Positions 1-11,600 of a DNA stretch of 64,000 nucleotides are shown piece after piece; position 1 is the first letter of the stretch, and the number at the start of each line of letters is the position of its first letter. Both the position numbers and the translations under genes were made by a program. The notes under the pieces were generated by a model. It searched no databases. It was not told where the DNA came from and was given only the letters and a program-made list of their open reading frames with translations. Source of the DNA: Hortaea werneckii (Eukaryota; Ascomycota; Dothideomycetes; Mycosphaerellales; Teratosphaeriaceae); assembly GCA_037044905.1 (NCBI GenBank), contig JBAOKB010000061.1, positions 744,001 through 808,000 of the forward strand, given 5' to 3'.

Positions 1-329
1 CGAATTAAAGTAATGCCTGTGTGCAGCACACTCAGCGCAACAGAAGTCATCGCGACAAGGGTTACTTAGGGTTGTGTAGGGTTAATTTGCCACCCCGAAT
101 CAACAGCCCACCGCTAAAAGCTCTCGATCTAGCCATGTGTCTTAATCATAGCATACAGATAAGGCATCAAAAGCGGAGAAAAGCGGAGAGTTACATGGCC
201 ATGGAAAGCGATCTTGGATCTAAGTATAAGGCACAAGACTACGCTTTTGTCGGACTATGCGAGATGGCTAGATATGCATTGTGCCGCGCATTGTGAGACG
301 ACCCCTTCAATCGATTGCCGGAAGACAAT
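1..329. other. intergenic, window edge
   Basis: No convincing gene. The short reading frames here have no recognisable domain. A telomere-like 19-mer, TTAGGGTTGTGTAGGGTTA, lies at 66-84; a near copy occurs at 21435-21453. Confidence 0.5.
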
Positions 330-1166
330 TTACAGCTTCCCTACCCGCTTCAGGTTCTGGTACAGTGCCAACGCTGACAGTGTCTTGGAATCCCTTACAC
401 CTTCCCGCCACAAATCGTCTAGCTTTACCACCTTAAGAGTGATTTTTTCACCTTCATTCCTCAAGCCGGTCAGCTTGCCCTGAAAGTCCTGCAGTTCCTT
501 TCTGGATATTCTCTTTTGATACAAGAAGATCGGGACGAACTCATCGCAGCCGCCTGCTGTGCTGTACACGCCCTTCTGCAACTGCTGCTCGTTCTGCTCA
601 CCCTCCATTGCCAGCGCCGTCATGTCCAACAGCTCATCGGCTTTCACTTGCAGGCCAGTTTCCTCTTCTATCTCCTTCGCTGCACCACCCGCGAACGTTC
701 CACTGTCGTCCAGCATCCCTGCCGGCACCTCGCTGAAGCTGAGTGCTCCCGCTGCTATTCGTGGCTGTACTGTGAGAAGGACATGTTTCTCCTTGTCGTT
801 CCCTTCCGGCACGTCTTCCGGCTGCAAAATCAGAAGCATGGCCAAGCTGCCACCGCGCATGAATACCGCTCCAGGAAGATAGGCACCCTCGTCGTTCGTG
901 ATCTGGGCTTGTAGCTTGACGAACCCTAGCCGTTTCTTCTCGCCGGAACCGAACCAGTCGACACTCTGGATCCTGATCTCGCGTAGCTTGTAGGGCGCTT
1001 TGTGAAATTCATGATTGGGATTCGAAGCCTGCAAAGCTAGAGAATGCCTTAATGTGTTGGTCCAAGTCTTGAAGGCAGGGAATGATAGCAATTGATCTTG
1101 TTGAAGGTCGGAAGTAAGGTGGACAGGACAGGCTGGATCAAAGCCTGGAAGATTGAATGTCGTCAT
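330..1166 (-). CDS. Nudix hydrolase, ADP-sugar diphosphatase-like
   Basis: A 278-residue protein with a complete Nudix box in its second half (GMLDDSGTFAGG followed by AAKEIEEETGL, fitting Gx5Ex7REUxEExGU with K in place of the usual R). The segment just before it (PGAVFMRGGSLAMLLIL) and the overall length resemble the NUDT14/AtNUDT14 group that hydrolyses ADP-ribose and other nucleoside diphosphate sugars to AMP and sugar phosphate; the exact substrate is inferred. No signal peptide or membrane segment is seen, so it is probably cytosolic. The frame stays open up to 1256, but I place the start at the ATG at 1166 (MTTFNLPGF), because the extra 30 residues are low quality. It is intact and lies tail-on to the window edge with no close partner. 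Confidence 0.85.
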   Translation of the reverse strand: MTTFNLPGFDPACPVHLTSDLQQDQLLSFPAFKTWTNTLRHSLALQASNPNHEFHKAPYKLREIRIQSVDWFGSGEKKRLGFVKLQAQITNDEGAYLPGAVFMRGGSLAMLLILQPEDVPEGNDKEKHVLLTVQPRIAAGALSFSEVPAGMLDDSGTFAGGAAKEIEEETGLQVKADELLDMTALAMEGEQNEQQLQKGVYSTAGGCDEFVPIFLYQKRISRKELQDFQGKLTGLRNEGEKITLKVVKLDDLWREGVRDSKTLSALALYQNLKRVGKL

Positions 1167-1256
1167 CCTCGTGGCGCAGTAGAGTGATCTCGCCTCCGGA
1201 GCCTGTTGCGGTGAGTGAGTATTTTCAGATAATGTTATGCACAGAGCTTCGAGCAT

Positions 1257-2042
1257 TCCATGGCGTGGAAGCAGACACGCAAGGCAACGAAAGCCTGTGA
1301 TAAGACAGTAAAAGCCATGGCTAGTGATGTACTTACTGAGTACTGGTTTGATGGCCAGAGACGTGAACCAGCCTTGAGTGGTCTTTTGGGAGAAAGCGGA
1401 AGTCGTGAAACAGAATTACCAAAACTCATCAGGGTGACCCTCCTTTCGGCGGTTGGTCTCAGTGCAGGAGGCAGTAACGGTAATTGTAAGTAATGGTCAA
1501 GGTCGTCGTGCTCCCTACCTACTGTACTCCGGCTGCGCGGGATTGTACCGCAGAAAACGTCATGGACTACTTGTGCAGGTACATTGCGGTCCTCACACAA
1601 TTAGAACATTTATCGGACCTGCAGACCATTGACCCTCGCGTGATCATTGAACGCACGTATGTAATGTGCTGTGCGAACCGGCAGTTGCGATGACTTATCC
1701 TGTCCCATACTTGGTTGCCCGGCACAATGCTAAGTGGGAACCGCGGGAGACGTGTGGGAGGTGCTTAGGAGCATCCACTTTAGACCAAGACTATCCAGTG
1801 GTAAGAGGCATGTTTTCAACCTTGAAAGCTTCGTTTGATCATTTTAAGGCTGATACCTTAGAGGAGTACTGCGCTGCTTGCCAGCAATCGCTATGTTCGA
1901 GAAAATGGGTCCGGAAGGTGTTCTATCCTAAACAAAGGCCAACTTCATGTGTGATGTAGAATTCGCGTGAAGTTTTCGTGATGTGAACTTTGCGCAAGCT
2001 TATATATTGCAATTAAATCTTTATTCTCCAACGAGTCTACTC
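1257..2042. other. intergenic between Nudix gene and tRNA-Val
   Basis: No supported gene. Short frames on both strands (for example 1493-1693 and 1666-1959) have no recognisable motif. An AT-rich stretch (tatatattgcaattaaat) lies about 25-45 bases before the tRNA and could serve its upstream promotion. Confidence 0.4.
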
Positions 2043-2121
2043 GCTTCCATGGTCTAGTGGTATGACGTTCGCTTCACAATCTGCCCGCGAAAGGTCCCGG
2101 GTTCGAGCCCCGGTGGGAGTA
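2043..2121 (+). tRNA. tRNA-Val(CAC) with a 7-nt intron
   Basis: A complete cloverleaf can be folded. The acceptor arm is GCTTCCA with TGGGAGT (two G-U pairs) plus discriminator A at 2121. The D arm is GTCT/TGAC. The anticodon stem is TTCGC (2068-2072) with GCGAA (2087-2091). The variable loop is AGGTC, and the T arm is CCGGG-TTCGAGC-CCCGG. The loop between the anticodon stems is 14 nt: TTCACA, then seven extra bases ATCTGCC (2079-2085), then C. Removing the seven bases leaves a 7-nt loop with anticodon CAC at 2075-2077 and the usual A at position 37, and the intron starts exactly after position 37 as tRNA introns do. The mature tRNA would be 72 nt plus CCA. The B box (GGTTCGAGCCC) is intact. 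Confidence 0.88.
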
Positions 2122-2621
2122 CATCATTCGACCAAAGTTCACGAATGCATGTGAAATTTGTCCCACATCTCAATTTCTTTTTGAATTTTTTTGGTCCTTT
2201 GGGGGAAATTTCCCCTCCTTCTCCTTGCTCAATTCTATTTTTGCCCCTCCGTTTGGAATTGGCAATACGTTTAAAGAACGGTAATGAGATTCTTAGTACG
2301 GTGTTTCCTTATCCCAGTTGTATCTCCTGCAGAATGCTTTTGTAAGCTTTGCGACTCCAAATTACATACCCAAGGAGCTATACGCGGGCGAGATTGTCGT
2401 CTAACAGGCTCAACGACATCATTTGCATCGTATCACGACCATGTCTATCTGTGAAATCTTCCAGGGGTTGCCGAAACCCTCAGGTCTGTTGCTAGGGGTT
2501 TAGCTCTATGATCACAGACGGAAAGTGAAATTTGGACGATGAATGCACTAAAGTAGTCATTCCACTGTTTCTATATTTCCAGCTTCTACTTTTCTACTCA
2601 AACCCACATGATTGTACATTA
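2122..2621. other. intergenic, 3' flank of midasin gene
   Basis: No gene seen. The stretch just after the tRNA has several T runs that could end Pol III transcription (around 2167-2190). The rest is presumably the midasin 3' UTR and terminator on the other strand. Confidence 0.4.
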
Positions 2622-5600
2622 TCAACTTTCAACAACCTCAGCAAACCATTGTCGGAGCGCGCCCGCAAGCACAGTAGGCAGCTCCTGAACATCCCGGACA
2701 ACCAAGTAGTAGTTGAACGGGAATGTGTCCAGATATTTGAGCATCTTCACCTCCATCTCGCCAGAAGCATTCTTGACAAATTCAGCCGTCTGTAAGTCAA
2801 TAATACTCTGATTCGAACCGTCTGCCGCCTGCGCCTGTGCCATGGCAGCGTCGACAACCACAAAGACGACCATGATGCGTTCTTCGTGCGCCTGGCGAAC
2901 CAGCTGACGAATCGATGGGTGGTCTTCACAGACACCGTCGGAAATTATGAGCTGCAACTGCCAAAGCTCGCTTGCAGAGCCAGCTGCCTTCAGCCTAGCT
3001 TCGCGGAAGTATTCAATCGACTCAGTAAGTAGCTTGCGGACATTTGTCTTCCGTTGAGCGAATGTGAATTGCCTGAAGACTTCGGCTCCAGCTTCGGAAG
3101 TGAACGGCGTGCTGAAATCGTGCGCAATCTTGACATCCTCGCCGAAACCAACAACGCTCAGCTCTCCAACTTCCAGCATCGACATGGCCTTTGCAACTAA
3201 TGCTAACGTCTCAAAAGCCAGACCACGACTCTCACTCTCAGCCATTGACTTAGAGTCATCGATAGCGAGCATGATTTGATACGAACGCTTGCTTGGGACC
3301 GACCTTCGCATCCAGATTTTGTCGCGCTTGTACGAGGATGCGATGTAAGGGATGATGCGTTTGATGTTGAGACGCTTGCCCGTACGGAAGTCACCGCGCA
3401 TTTTCGTAGCTTGCGTCGGTTGGAGGATAAGCCGTAGATGCTCAGTCAGGATCAATGCGAGGTTTCGCGTGCTAGCTTCGTGTTCAGACCAAGTTGATCG
3501 AGCGTCTTCGAGCGACATGATCTCTGCATCGGCAGCCGCAGGATCCAGGTGGGTGTCGTTGAGTTGCTGGTCAACGTCGCGGACATGATCTTCGTCTGGA
3601 GCACTTTCTGCGTCCGCCATGTCCATGTCCATGTCTCCGCCGCGTGGCTCGCCAACGAACGCGTTGGGAAGGTCTTGGGCTTGAAGAGCATCACTAGGCT
3701 CCATTTCATTTTCTTCTTCCGAAGTCTTTTCTTCTTGCGCCTTGTCCTCACTGTCATCGAAAGCTTGACCTTCTGGCTCAAGCTGGTCATTGACAGGCAA
3801 GCCCTTTTCTTCATCGAGAGCTGTGGACTGCTCAGCGTTAGCTGCTCCGAGAGCTTGCGTATCAGCTGCAGTTTGGTCATCTGGTAGATGCTCGAAAGTT
3901 GCATCTGCCATATCGATATCCTTATCTTGCTGCTCGTTGCCATCCTGCTGCTGACTGGCTCGTTCAATCTGACGATTTTGGCGATACCATTCCTCAAGCA
4001 CATTGCCCATTTGTTTGTAAGGCTGTCCTGACTGCTCTTCCGACGACTGCTCGGCTCCGGCTTGAGCATCTTCCGTGCGAGCGCCTCGTTGCTTGCCGCT
4101 ACTGCCAGCGTCCGTCTGTTCCTGCTCTTCGCCTTCCTGACCTTGGTCATCTTCTTGCTCGGCCGCCGCAGAGGCGTGTGATTGCTTTTTCTCTGCCGCC
4201 TCTTGATCAGCGCCGGTTCCAGCTTCTCCAAAGACGTCTTGCTCGGGCTGGTCATCAGCCTTGTCCTCTTCTTCGCGCATCATTGTGTCCGACTGTGCGT
4301 CGGCGTCAGCTTCCTCGGCATCGGCATCCTCTGCGTCCTGGGTCCCAGCAGCTTCATCCTCCCCAACGTCTTCATCTCCATCCTCTGCTTTTTCGTCTTG
4401 ATCATTTGAAGTCTCCAGGTCTTGACCAGCATCATCTTGAGCGCCTGTTTCTTCCATGTCGTCAAACGAACCAAAGTCTGAACCATCGTCTGCCTCCTTT
4501 TCGCCATCCATATTTACGTCTTCAGGCAGATCGAGATTCTGCTGATCTTCGACATGTTGATCCATGCCTTCAGGCTTGTGCTGGTCAATTGCCTCGGCTT
4601 CGTCATCAGGCTCTTCTGCATCTGCATCTTGCTCTTCTTGCTGGTCCTTGCCCTTATCAGCTTTGGAATCATCGCCCTTGTCCTCTTTCCCTGCGGCCAT
4701 TTCTTGCTGGTCTGCGGAGCCTTTAGCTTCATCAGATTCCCTCTCGGCAGCCTCTTCATTTTGCCCTTCATCCCACATCTTCTCGTCGACAGTACCTGGA
4801 CCAAGGTCATCGACCTGGCCGGATTCCTCTTCCATCTCACCGTCTTCTTGTCCTTCTTTATCATCTCCCTCTCCGCCTTCTTCCTCGTCACCCTCGGGAC
4901 CATCGCCGACCTGGCCTTCCATTTCTTGATCGGCCATGTCGACTGCGTCTTGCTGATCTTCGATGTCTTGCTTCTCGTCTTTTTCGCCTCCTTCTTGAGC
5001 AAGGTCACCAAGATCTTCATCGTCGCCAACATCTTTACTGATGTCTTCTCCACCCTCGCCCTCACCAAGTCCGGTGCCAGCCTCAACGTCACCAGACTTC
5101 TCCGCGTCGCCATCAGCCTTTTCCGGAGGCTGACAGAATCCTTGCTGGCAGAGCGTCGAGAAGGAAGTGGCAAGGTGAAATGCCATTCTGTTCGTCTCGA
5201 TGTGGAATTGGCAAAAGTCCAGAATGAGCTTTTCGTAAGCGGTCCGATAAGCCTGCAAAATAGGGAATATCTGACGACAAGCAGACGCCAAAGCATCAAG
5301 TGGGACATCTGTGTGCATATGGGTCAAGCTGCGTATGAGGCGTTGAATACTGCCCTGCACGTGGCGTGCCCGGAGACTGCTCAGGCTGCGGAAGCATACG
5401 TCGGTCTGCTGAGTGAGCCATGCTTTCTCGTTGTCATCCTCTTCAGAGGAACGTGCCGTCCCCTCAAATTGTTGCACTGTGGTAAGAACGTCATCTAAGC
5501 TGCGCAACAATCCCTCAGTCCAAGCATTAGCGTCAGCTGCGATATCACCACTGGCAGCCATGGCGCTGGAGAGACCTGGATCAGCATGTGAAGCACTCCA

Positions 5601-8600
5601 GCTATGAAGGTGCGACAAGACAGGGTCAAGCTCAGGTGACGCCTTGATTGCGAGCGAGGTGTAGTCATGTACTGAAAGCGACACCTGATTGAGGTCAGAC
5701 TGCAACGATAGACTTGCATCGCTGCAGACACCATCTGGAAGCTGTCCCATTTGTTCTGCTTGCCCTCGGAGATTTTGCAAGGAGCCATGAGAGCTACGAA
5801 GGTCCTGTATAATTTTGTCATAGGCGCGATGACCAAGTCCGCTTTGACTCTGCACAAGACGAGCTGCGGTATCAATGGCGACGTCCAAGCAAATGATGCG
5901 GGCAGCGATCGAATTTCTTTCCATTTTCTGATCTTTCATTGGGCTTGAAGAAGAAGCAAATGCCGCAAGCTGTTTCAGAGTGGATTCGAGGTTTGCCGCA
6001 TCGCGTAGGTGCTGACCGAGGCCTGTCCGTTGCTTGATGGAGCTTTGTAGCATACTCTCCAACAGAGCTAAAGACCTAGCAGCCTCCGCCGGTGTCAGGT
6101 CTTCTGAGTGCTTCCTTGCAAATTCTCTAACATCTGGCATGATGCCCAGGAGTTGGTGCAATGAGTGGTCGGCAGCGGCAACACAATTGAATCCTTCAAT
6201 CTCTGGTAGAGAAGAAATCTTTGCAAGCACAACGTATGATGCTGCTTGTTCTTTCAGGGTGTCTTCGCCAATGTTGGATTGGAAGCCCATGTTTCGAGCG
6301 TCCCGAAGTACATCGGCTAGCAGGCGTCTCTTGCGACCCTTTAGGTACTGCACTGATTTCTTGTTCTCCTCGGTCAGTGTCGACGGTGTCGCCTTCTGAA
6401 GCTCGGCGATGGCAGCGCCAACCTCCCCTACAAAAGACGAGATCCTCTCGGTGGCACCCGCTGGCGACCTGATAGAGACACACTTGTTTTGCACGAGGGC
6501 GGCGGTTCGGCCAGGATTCTGGAAACGGTCCGGCCGCAGACTCCATAGTCTCAGATTGCTTAGTGCCGCATGGTTTGCATTCGAAGGCTCTGCGGGTGAC
6601 ACTAGCTCAGGAAGGTTTGAATGAGCGATATTCTGTGGGTCTTTCTTGGGTACGCCACTCTGCAGTAGAGCTGATACTGGCTGAGCGAGCAGATTCCGGA
6701 ACTTGCGCACGACGCGCAGGAGCTTCTTATGTGATGATTTTGCACTTTGCTTCAGAAGCTCGATGTTGCGATCCTTCCAGCTTGCAACCTGAATGACGTT
6801 CTTGATATCTTTTTCGAGCTCTGCTCTCCCCTTGTCCAGCTTTTCAGATACGACTTCCTCAAAATGTTGGTAGTAACTGATGAAATTCGCGAGAGCTTGA
6901 CGGACCGTCTCTTCTGCAGAGCTTCTTGGTCCAAAAGCGGACAAGTGAGCCACAAAATTCCTCAGGATTTGGAGACGTGGTCGGTATTCGCCCAAGCCAG
7001 AGCTTGACATGAAACCAGCCAGAGTCTGCAAAAGCCCCTCGGCATGCTGCTTTGTTGTGATTTCTGACTGGTTGACCTGTTCAGTGGCGAGCACAATCGT
7101 TTCGTATGCAATATACCACCAGGAGCTAGCAGCACGCTCGCATGCATTGGCCTCTCGATGCAATAAGCCAGCCCAGGATGACAACTCCATCTGGCGCCAA
7201 CTGACAATCAGGGAAGTAAGATCCTCTAGGACATCAGCGACAGTGTAGTCTCGACTAGCGACCTTCTGCCACTCTGCAACCGTACCATGCAGTTTCTCGA
7301 GTACTGGGAGAAACTTGGTGAGAGCTTCTGAGTGGCTGAAGCTCAGAATGTGCGCGCAGATGCGTGAGACATCCACTGGTGTGGCGTGTTCCGGCCACGC
7401 TGCGTGTATGCTCTGGAAGCGGCCTTGAACATTTTTCAGGAGGGCGTGGAGTCGCTTTGCTTGTTCGATGTTGGAGTCTGTGTAGACGTTGTAAAGCTCT
7501 CTTCCACTTGCACCCTGGGACAGTCTGTCGGTGCTTGATGCAAGCGCTCTGATCATGGCAGGAATGTTGTTGGCCATGCCGTATGTGGCGCCACACTCCG
7601 CAAAATGTTGCAGCGTGCTCCAGAAGCTCATATCCTCCCGATGGCTTACAAAAAGGGCGTAGTGCACTTTAGCCATCTGCGAAGAGACAATTTCTTGCCG
7701 CTGCTCAGAGCGATTTTGTTGACTTTCTGATCGCGCTGGGCTGTCAGCACCTTGCGTCGGGAAGAGGGCCTCAATCTGTTCGTCTGAGGCAGCATCGTCT
7801 AAATCTTCATCACCCTTGAAGCGATACAGACTTGACTTGGCGGCTTCCTTTCGCTGATCGTCGCTCAGCCTGATCTTCCATTGCTGGTAAAATCGCATGA
7901 GAGTCTCTTCGACAGAGCGCTGCAGCTGCGGAGAGGCTTCTTTCAACGGCTTAACCGCGGATCTCGCACCAAGAAGAGAGAGCAAGTAAAAGGTTTGCTT
8001 CTGGTCGAGTGGGGAAGCAAGAGCTGTTGTCCAGTGCTCGTCGGAAAGCCACGTTGAGAGAGAGCCGTGAACGAAGGGTGTCGATAACTCCAGAGTTCGC
8101 TCTGCCAGGCGAGGCTGCGCAAGGGCATCCGCTGCACCATTCAATTCATGAGATATCCGAAGACAGTCGATGAAGCCGACTACAGGCCCAGTAATATCGC
8201 CATACGCACGGTATTGAGACTGAAGTCTGCTTCGTACTTGAAGCAGATTGCTTAGCAGCGTTGTATCAAAGCCCGTGTGGCTCTTGCTTGTTTGTGAGAT
8301 GGCTCTCATGAGGCTATCGAGCTCGCCCTGCAGCTGCGTCATTTGCGATGTGGCTGGGCGGCAGACCTCTTCGACCTGAGGCTCGGGACCCATTTCCTGG
8401 ATGTCGTACTGCAATGTTCGTGCACGCAGACTCTCCGACTCCCCGTATAAGCCAGCGCGAACAGAACGTATGGCTTCAAGTTGACTGCTGAGGTGAGTCA
8501 AGGCTTGTCGATGCACATCGCGGATGAGACGAGGTTTAAGTGCGGGATCGAATGCACTCCCCGAAATGTACAAAGTGAGACAAGCCGATGCAAGAGAGGC

Positions 8601-11600
8601 CCAGGCGTGAGCAGCGCTCTTTGCATGTTCAATCTCGTCGGAAGGCAGATGCTTCAAATATTCCACGACAGTACGGAATGAGGTTGCCATCGATGTCGTC
8701 GCCTCCTGCGCTCCGGATGCAAGGTTTTCCAAAATCTGTTCGCCTTCATTTTCCAGCGCGCTATTCAAAGCCAATCCAATGGCCCTGAGATCATTGTCCG
8801 CAACCTCTGTCGACGCGAGGACGCCCAAGACACCTTGTAGAAGCGTCCGAAGACCGTGGTCAAGCTCAAGGGTGCGATCTTTCCGTAGCAGATCGGCCTT
8901 CTGGCTAACAATACGTGCAAGCGTACTGTTCTCATTTTGGAGCAGCTGTAGGTTCTCAAGACTGACTTCCCCAGCTGTATCAAGGTCCTCGAAGAAAGAC
9001 TGAAGGCCACGAGTGCTGGCCTTACCATTATCTTCTTCTGTCTTCGCGGGCAACGCTGAGCTTAGCAGTCGTAGACATCGTTGTGCGTCATCTTCCTTGG
9101 GCGTTCTAGCCAACACTGCGATGTCTGAAAGAGTTGGACGCTTCGAGAAGAGACCTAGGGTAGCAATATCCTCGGCCGCCAGGCTTTCTGAGTTCAAGTG
9201 CAAAGTAGCAAAATGGCAGTAAAGTGCTCCGAACAAATCTGCGAAATGTGGTTGCACAGGTTCTGACAGATCTTCGGATGGCAAGTCGCTGGTGGGCATG
9301 AGTTGTTCAAGACGCTGCGTGAGTTCATCGACGTTTCCATTGCCTTTGGGGGCAACGGAAAGCGACTTCGCGAAAGATAAGCGCAATGTGGTCATGGTGG
9401 TAGCGTTTTGACTGAATCGCCGACACAGCTCGTCAAAACGATCGACAAGCCGTTCTAGATTCAACAAGGCCTCAAGTCCTGTCAAACTCGACGGTGTTTC
9501 TGGCCTCAAGCGTTGCCACAGCGCCGTGCACGCAAGACCTGTCTTTGTCATGCTAGGAACTTGCAGCACGGATACGACCTTTTGCAATGGCATTACTAAG
9601 GCAGAGTGTCCCTCGTTCGCCGATGATACGCCTCTTAGGGAATCTTGAATGGCGGAAATCCACGCAGTCAAAAGCGCACTGTCGACTTGATGTGCTGCTG
9701 TTGCGCTGGTAAGATACGTCAAATATGCAACAAGACGGTTGGCTAATGTCTTGTAAGCTGGGAGGTCCGACGAAATTAGGACCTGCTCCGCCCATTGACC
9801 CAGCACTTGGATGATCGATCCGAGCTGTGCGAGAAGTGTGCTGCCCTTGGACCCTCGCTTTGCAAGTGCCGAGCGTTCTACACGTTCCAGATGACGGATG
9901 GTAGCCTGATCTGCCCCAAAAGATCGAATGCGCTGCAATAGTGGCATGAGTTGAGCTGAAAGGTCGCAGAAGAACGCCAGCGTTGAAGCTTCGACGGAAG
10001 ATTGATGGGAGTGTTGGACAAGGGCTTGATTGTTGAGAGGGTGAAAAGTCTAGGGAATACCTTACCATCAGCTACTGTGATACTTACTGTGTGGGCGGAG
10101 GAGCGACTGACCTGTACACATGCATAGTCAGCAGACGCGCAAGCTCGACTGGCCGCCTTGCTATAGAACGATTGCAGCGGCTGCATGACCGAAGCATTGT
10201 GTTGAATCTCGGAGAGAGATGTATGCCCGAAAGGCCACGTTCAAGTTCCTTCAAGAACCTTGGAACCAAGGCATGGTCAACGAGTCCTAGATGGTCTGCA
10301 ATGACTGCGTCTCGTTCAGGATTACCTTCTGCAGGCAACTGTACGATTGGAGCAAAGCGACCGAGACGAGATTCGGGTTGGATGTTCGCACACAGCGATT
10401 TCGACCCATCTGAAGGCACGAAAAGCTCGACCGCACGATTCCGCATTGCTCTGGAGAGCTCACCGTAGCGCGGGTCAGTCACTAGAAAGATACGGAATTC
10501 AGGATGTGGCCGAATCACGCGAGGAGAACCATCCTCTTCCGTGTGTTCGTTGATGATGAGGGCTCCGTTTGGCTCGAGCAGCGAGTTCAAGCGGTCGAGC
10601 ACGGAAGAGCTGCACAGGTTAGCATTGTCAAGGATGAGCCATTTACCTTCCGCGAGCGCCTCCACCAACATGCCGTCGGTCCACTCGAAACGAGCTTTAT
10701 CGATTGCACTGGAGCACTGTTCGATGATGTCAAGAAGCTTGGAAAGCTGTGGCAGTCGCAGATTCTGAACAGCGCCTGCAATCCTGTGCAACTCGTCCGC
10801 AGTAGGCAGACTTTCTCGAGGCATTTCGCTTAGAATTCTCGCTGCTCCAGACGAGGTGTCTTCGAGCAGGTTCATCTTGGTCATGTTGCAGAGGTGTGCC
10901 TTTAATTCGTCAAGAGCTTGGAGCCCTTGTCGCAGGGGATCAGCTTGCTCGTAGCCACCGATGAGGTCCATCGCATCAGTTTCCGCATTCATGGATATTG
11001 TGACGACTTGAGCTCCGATAGCGGATGCAACAGAATGCAGTATGGACGTCTTGCCAGAGCCGGAAGGGCCACTCAATATCAGAGGCCAGCCGTGCTGCAC
11101 ACAAAGCATAGTGGACTCCACGAGTCGTAGGTGCTCCGTGGAGGCCGACTTGGTCAATGACAGGTCTTGCATACTCGCTTGCCATTGCTGTCGTGGCAGC
11201 AGAGCAAGGCCGACCTGCAAGGTCGTTTCCGAAGTATTGGTGTACAGGTCAGCTGCAGGAGGGGTATCTGGAAAGAATAGCGCAAACATGTCTGTTATGA
11301 AAGCGCGGTCAGTGGCGGAACGAAAGCGTTGCGTGAACAGCAGCTGCACGCAATCTCTCGCATTGCCTGCCTGGAGTAGGCCCTTTTCTGATGATAGCAG
11401 CGACAGCCAGCGGAAGACATCGCGAAGATTAAATTCCCAGGGCCCGCCATTGGCTCCAAAGCGTCGACGGCGGACAACTTCATCCTCTAGCCTGTCAACG
11501 AATGCAATAGCTTGCTTCAGTGTAGACGGGTCGACCTGCGGGAAGCTGCGCTGGCAGATAAGCATCAAATCATCTGGCCTGAAAGCGTCGGCATAGACAA

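Noticed and set aside
66..84. True chromosome end or interstitial telomere array
   Set aside because: Only two imperfect units, not a tandem array.
2043..2121. tRNA of another identity without an intron
   Set aside because: Without removing seven bases the anticodon loop is 14 nt; all other arms fit only the Val(CAC) reading.
3452..4255. Long plus- and minus-strand frames at 3.4-5.5 kb
   Set aside because: They are shadows of the acidic D/E/Q-rich repeat region of midasin; biased codons keep other frames open.
10050..10087. 38-nt midasin intron using the perfect GTAAGT donor
   Set aside because: Too short for a fungal intron and out of phase with the downstream frame.
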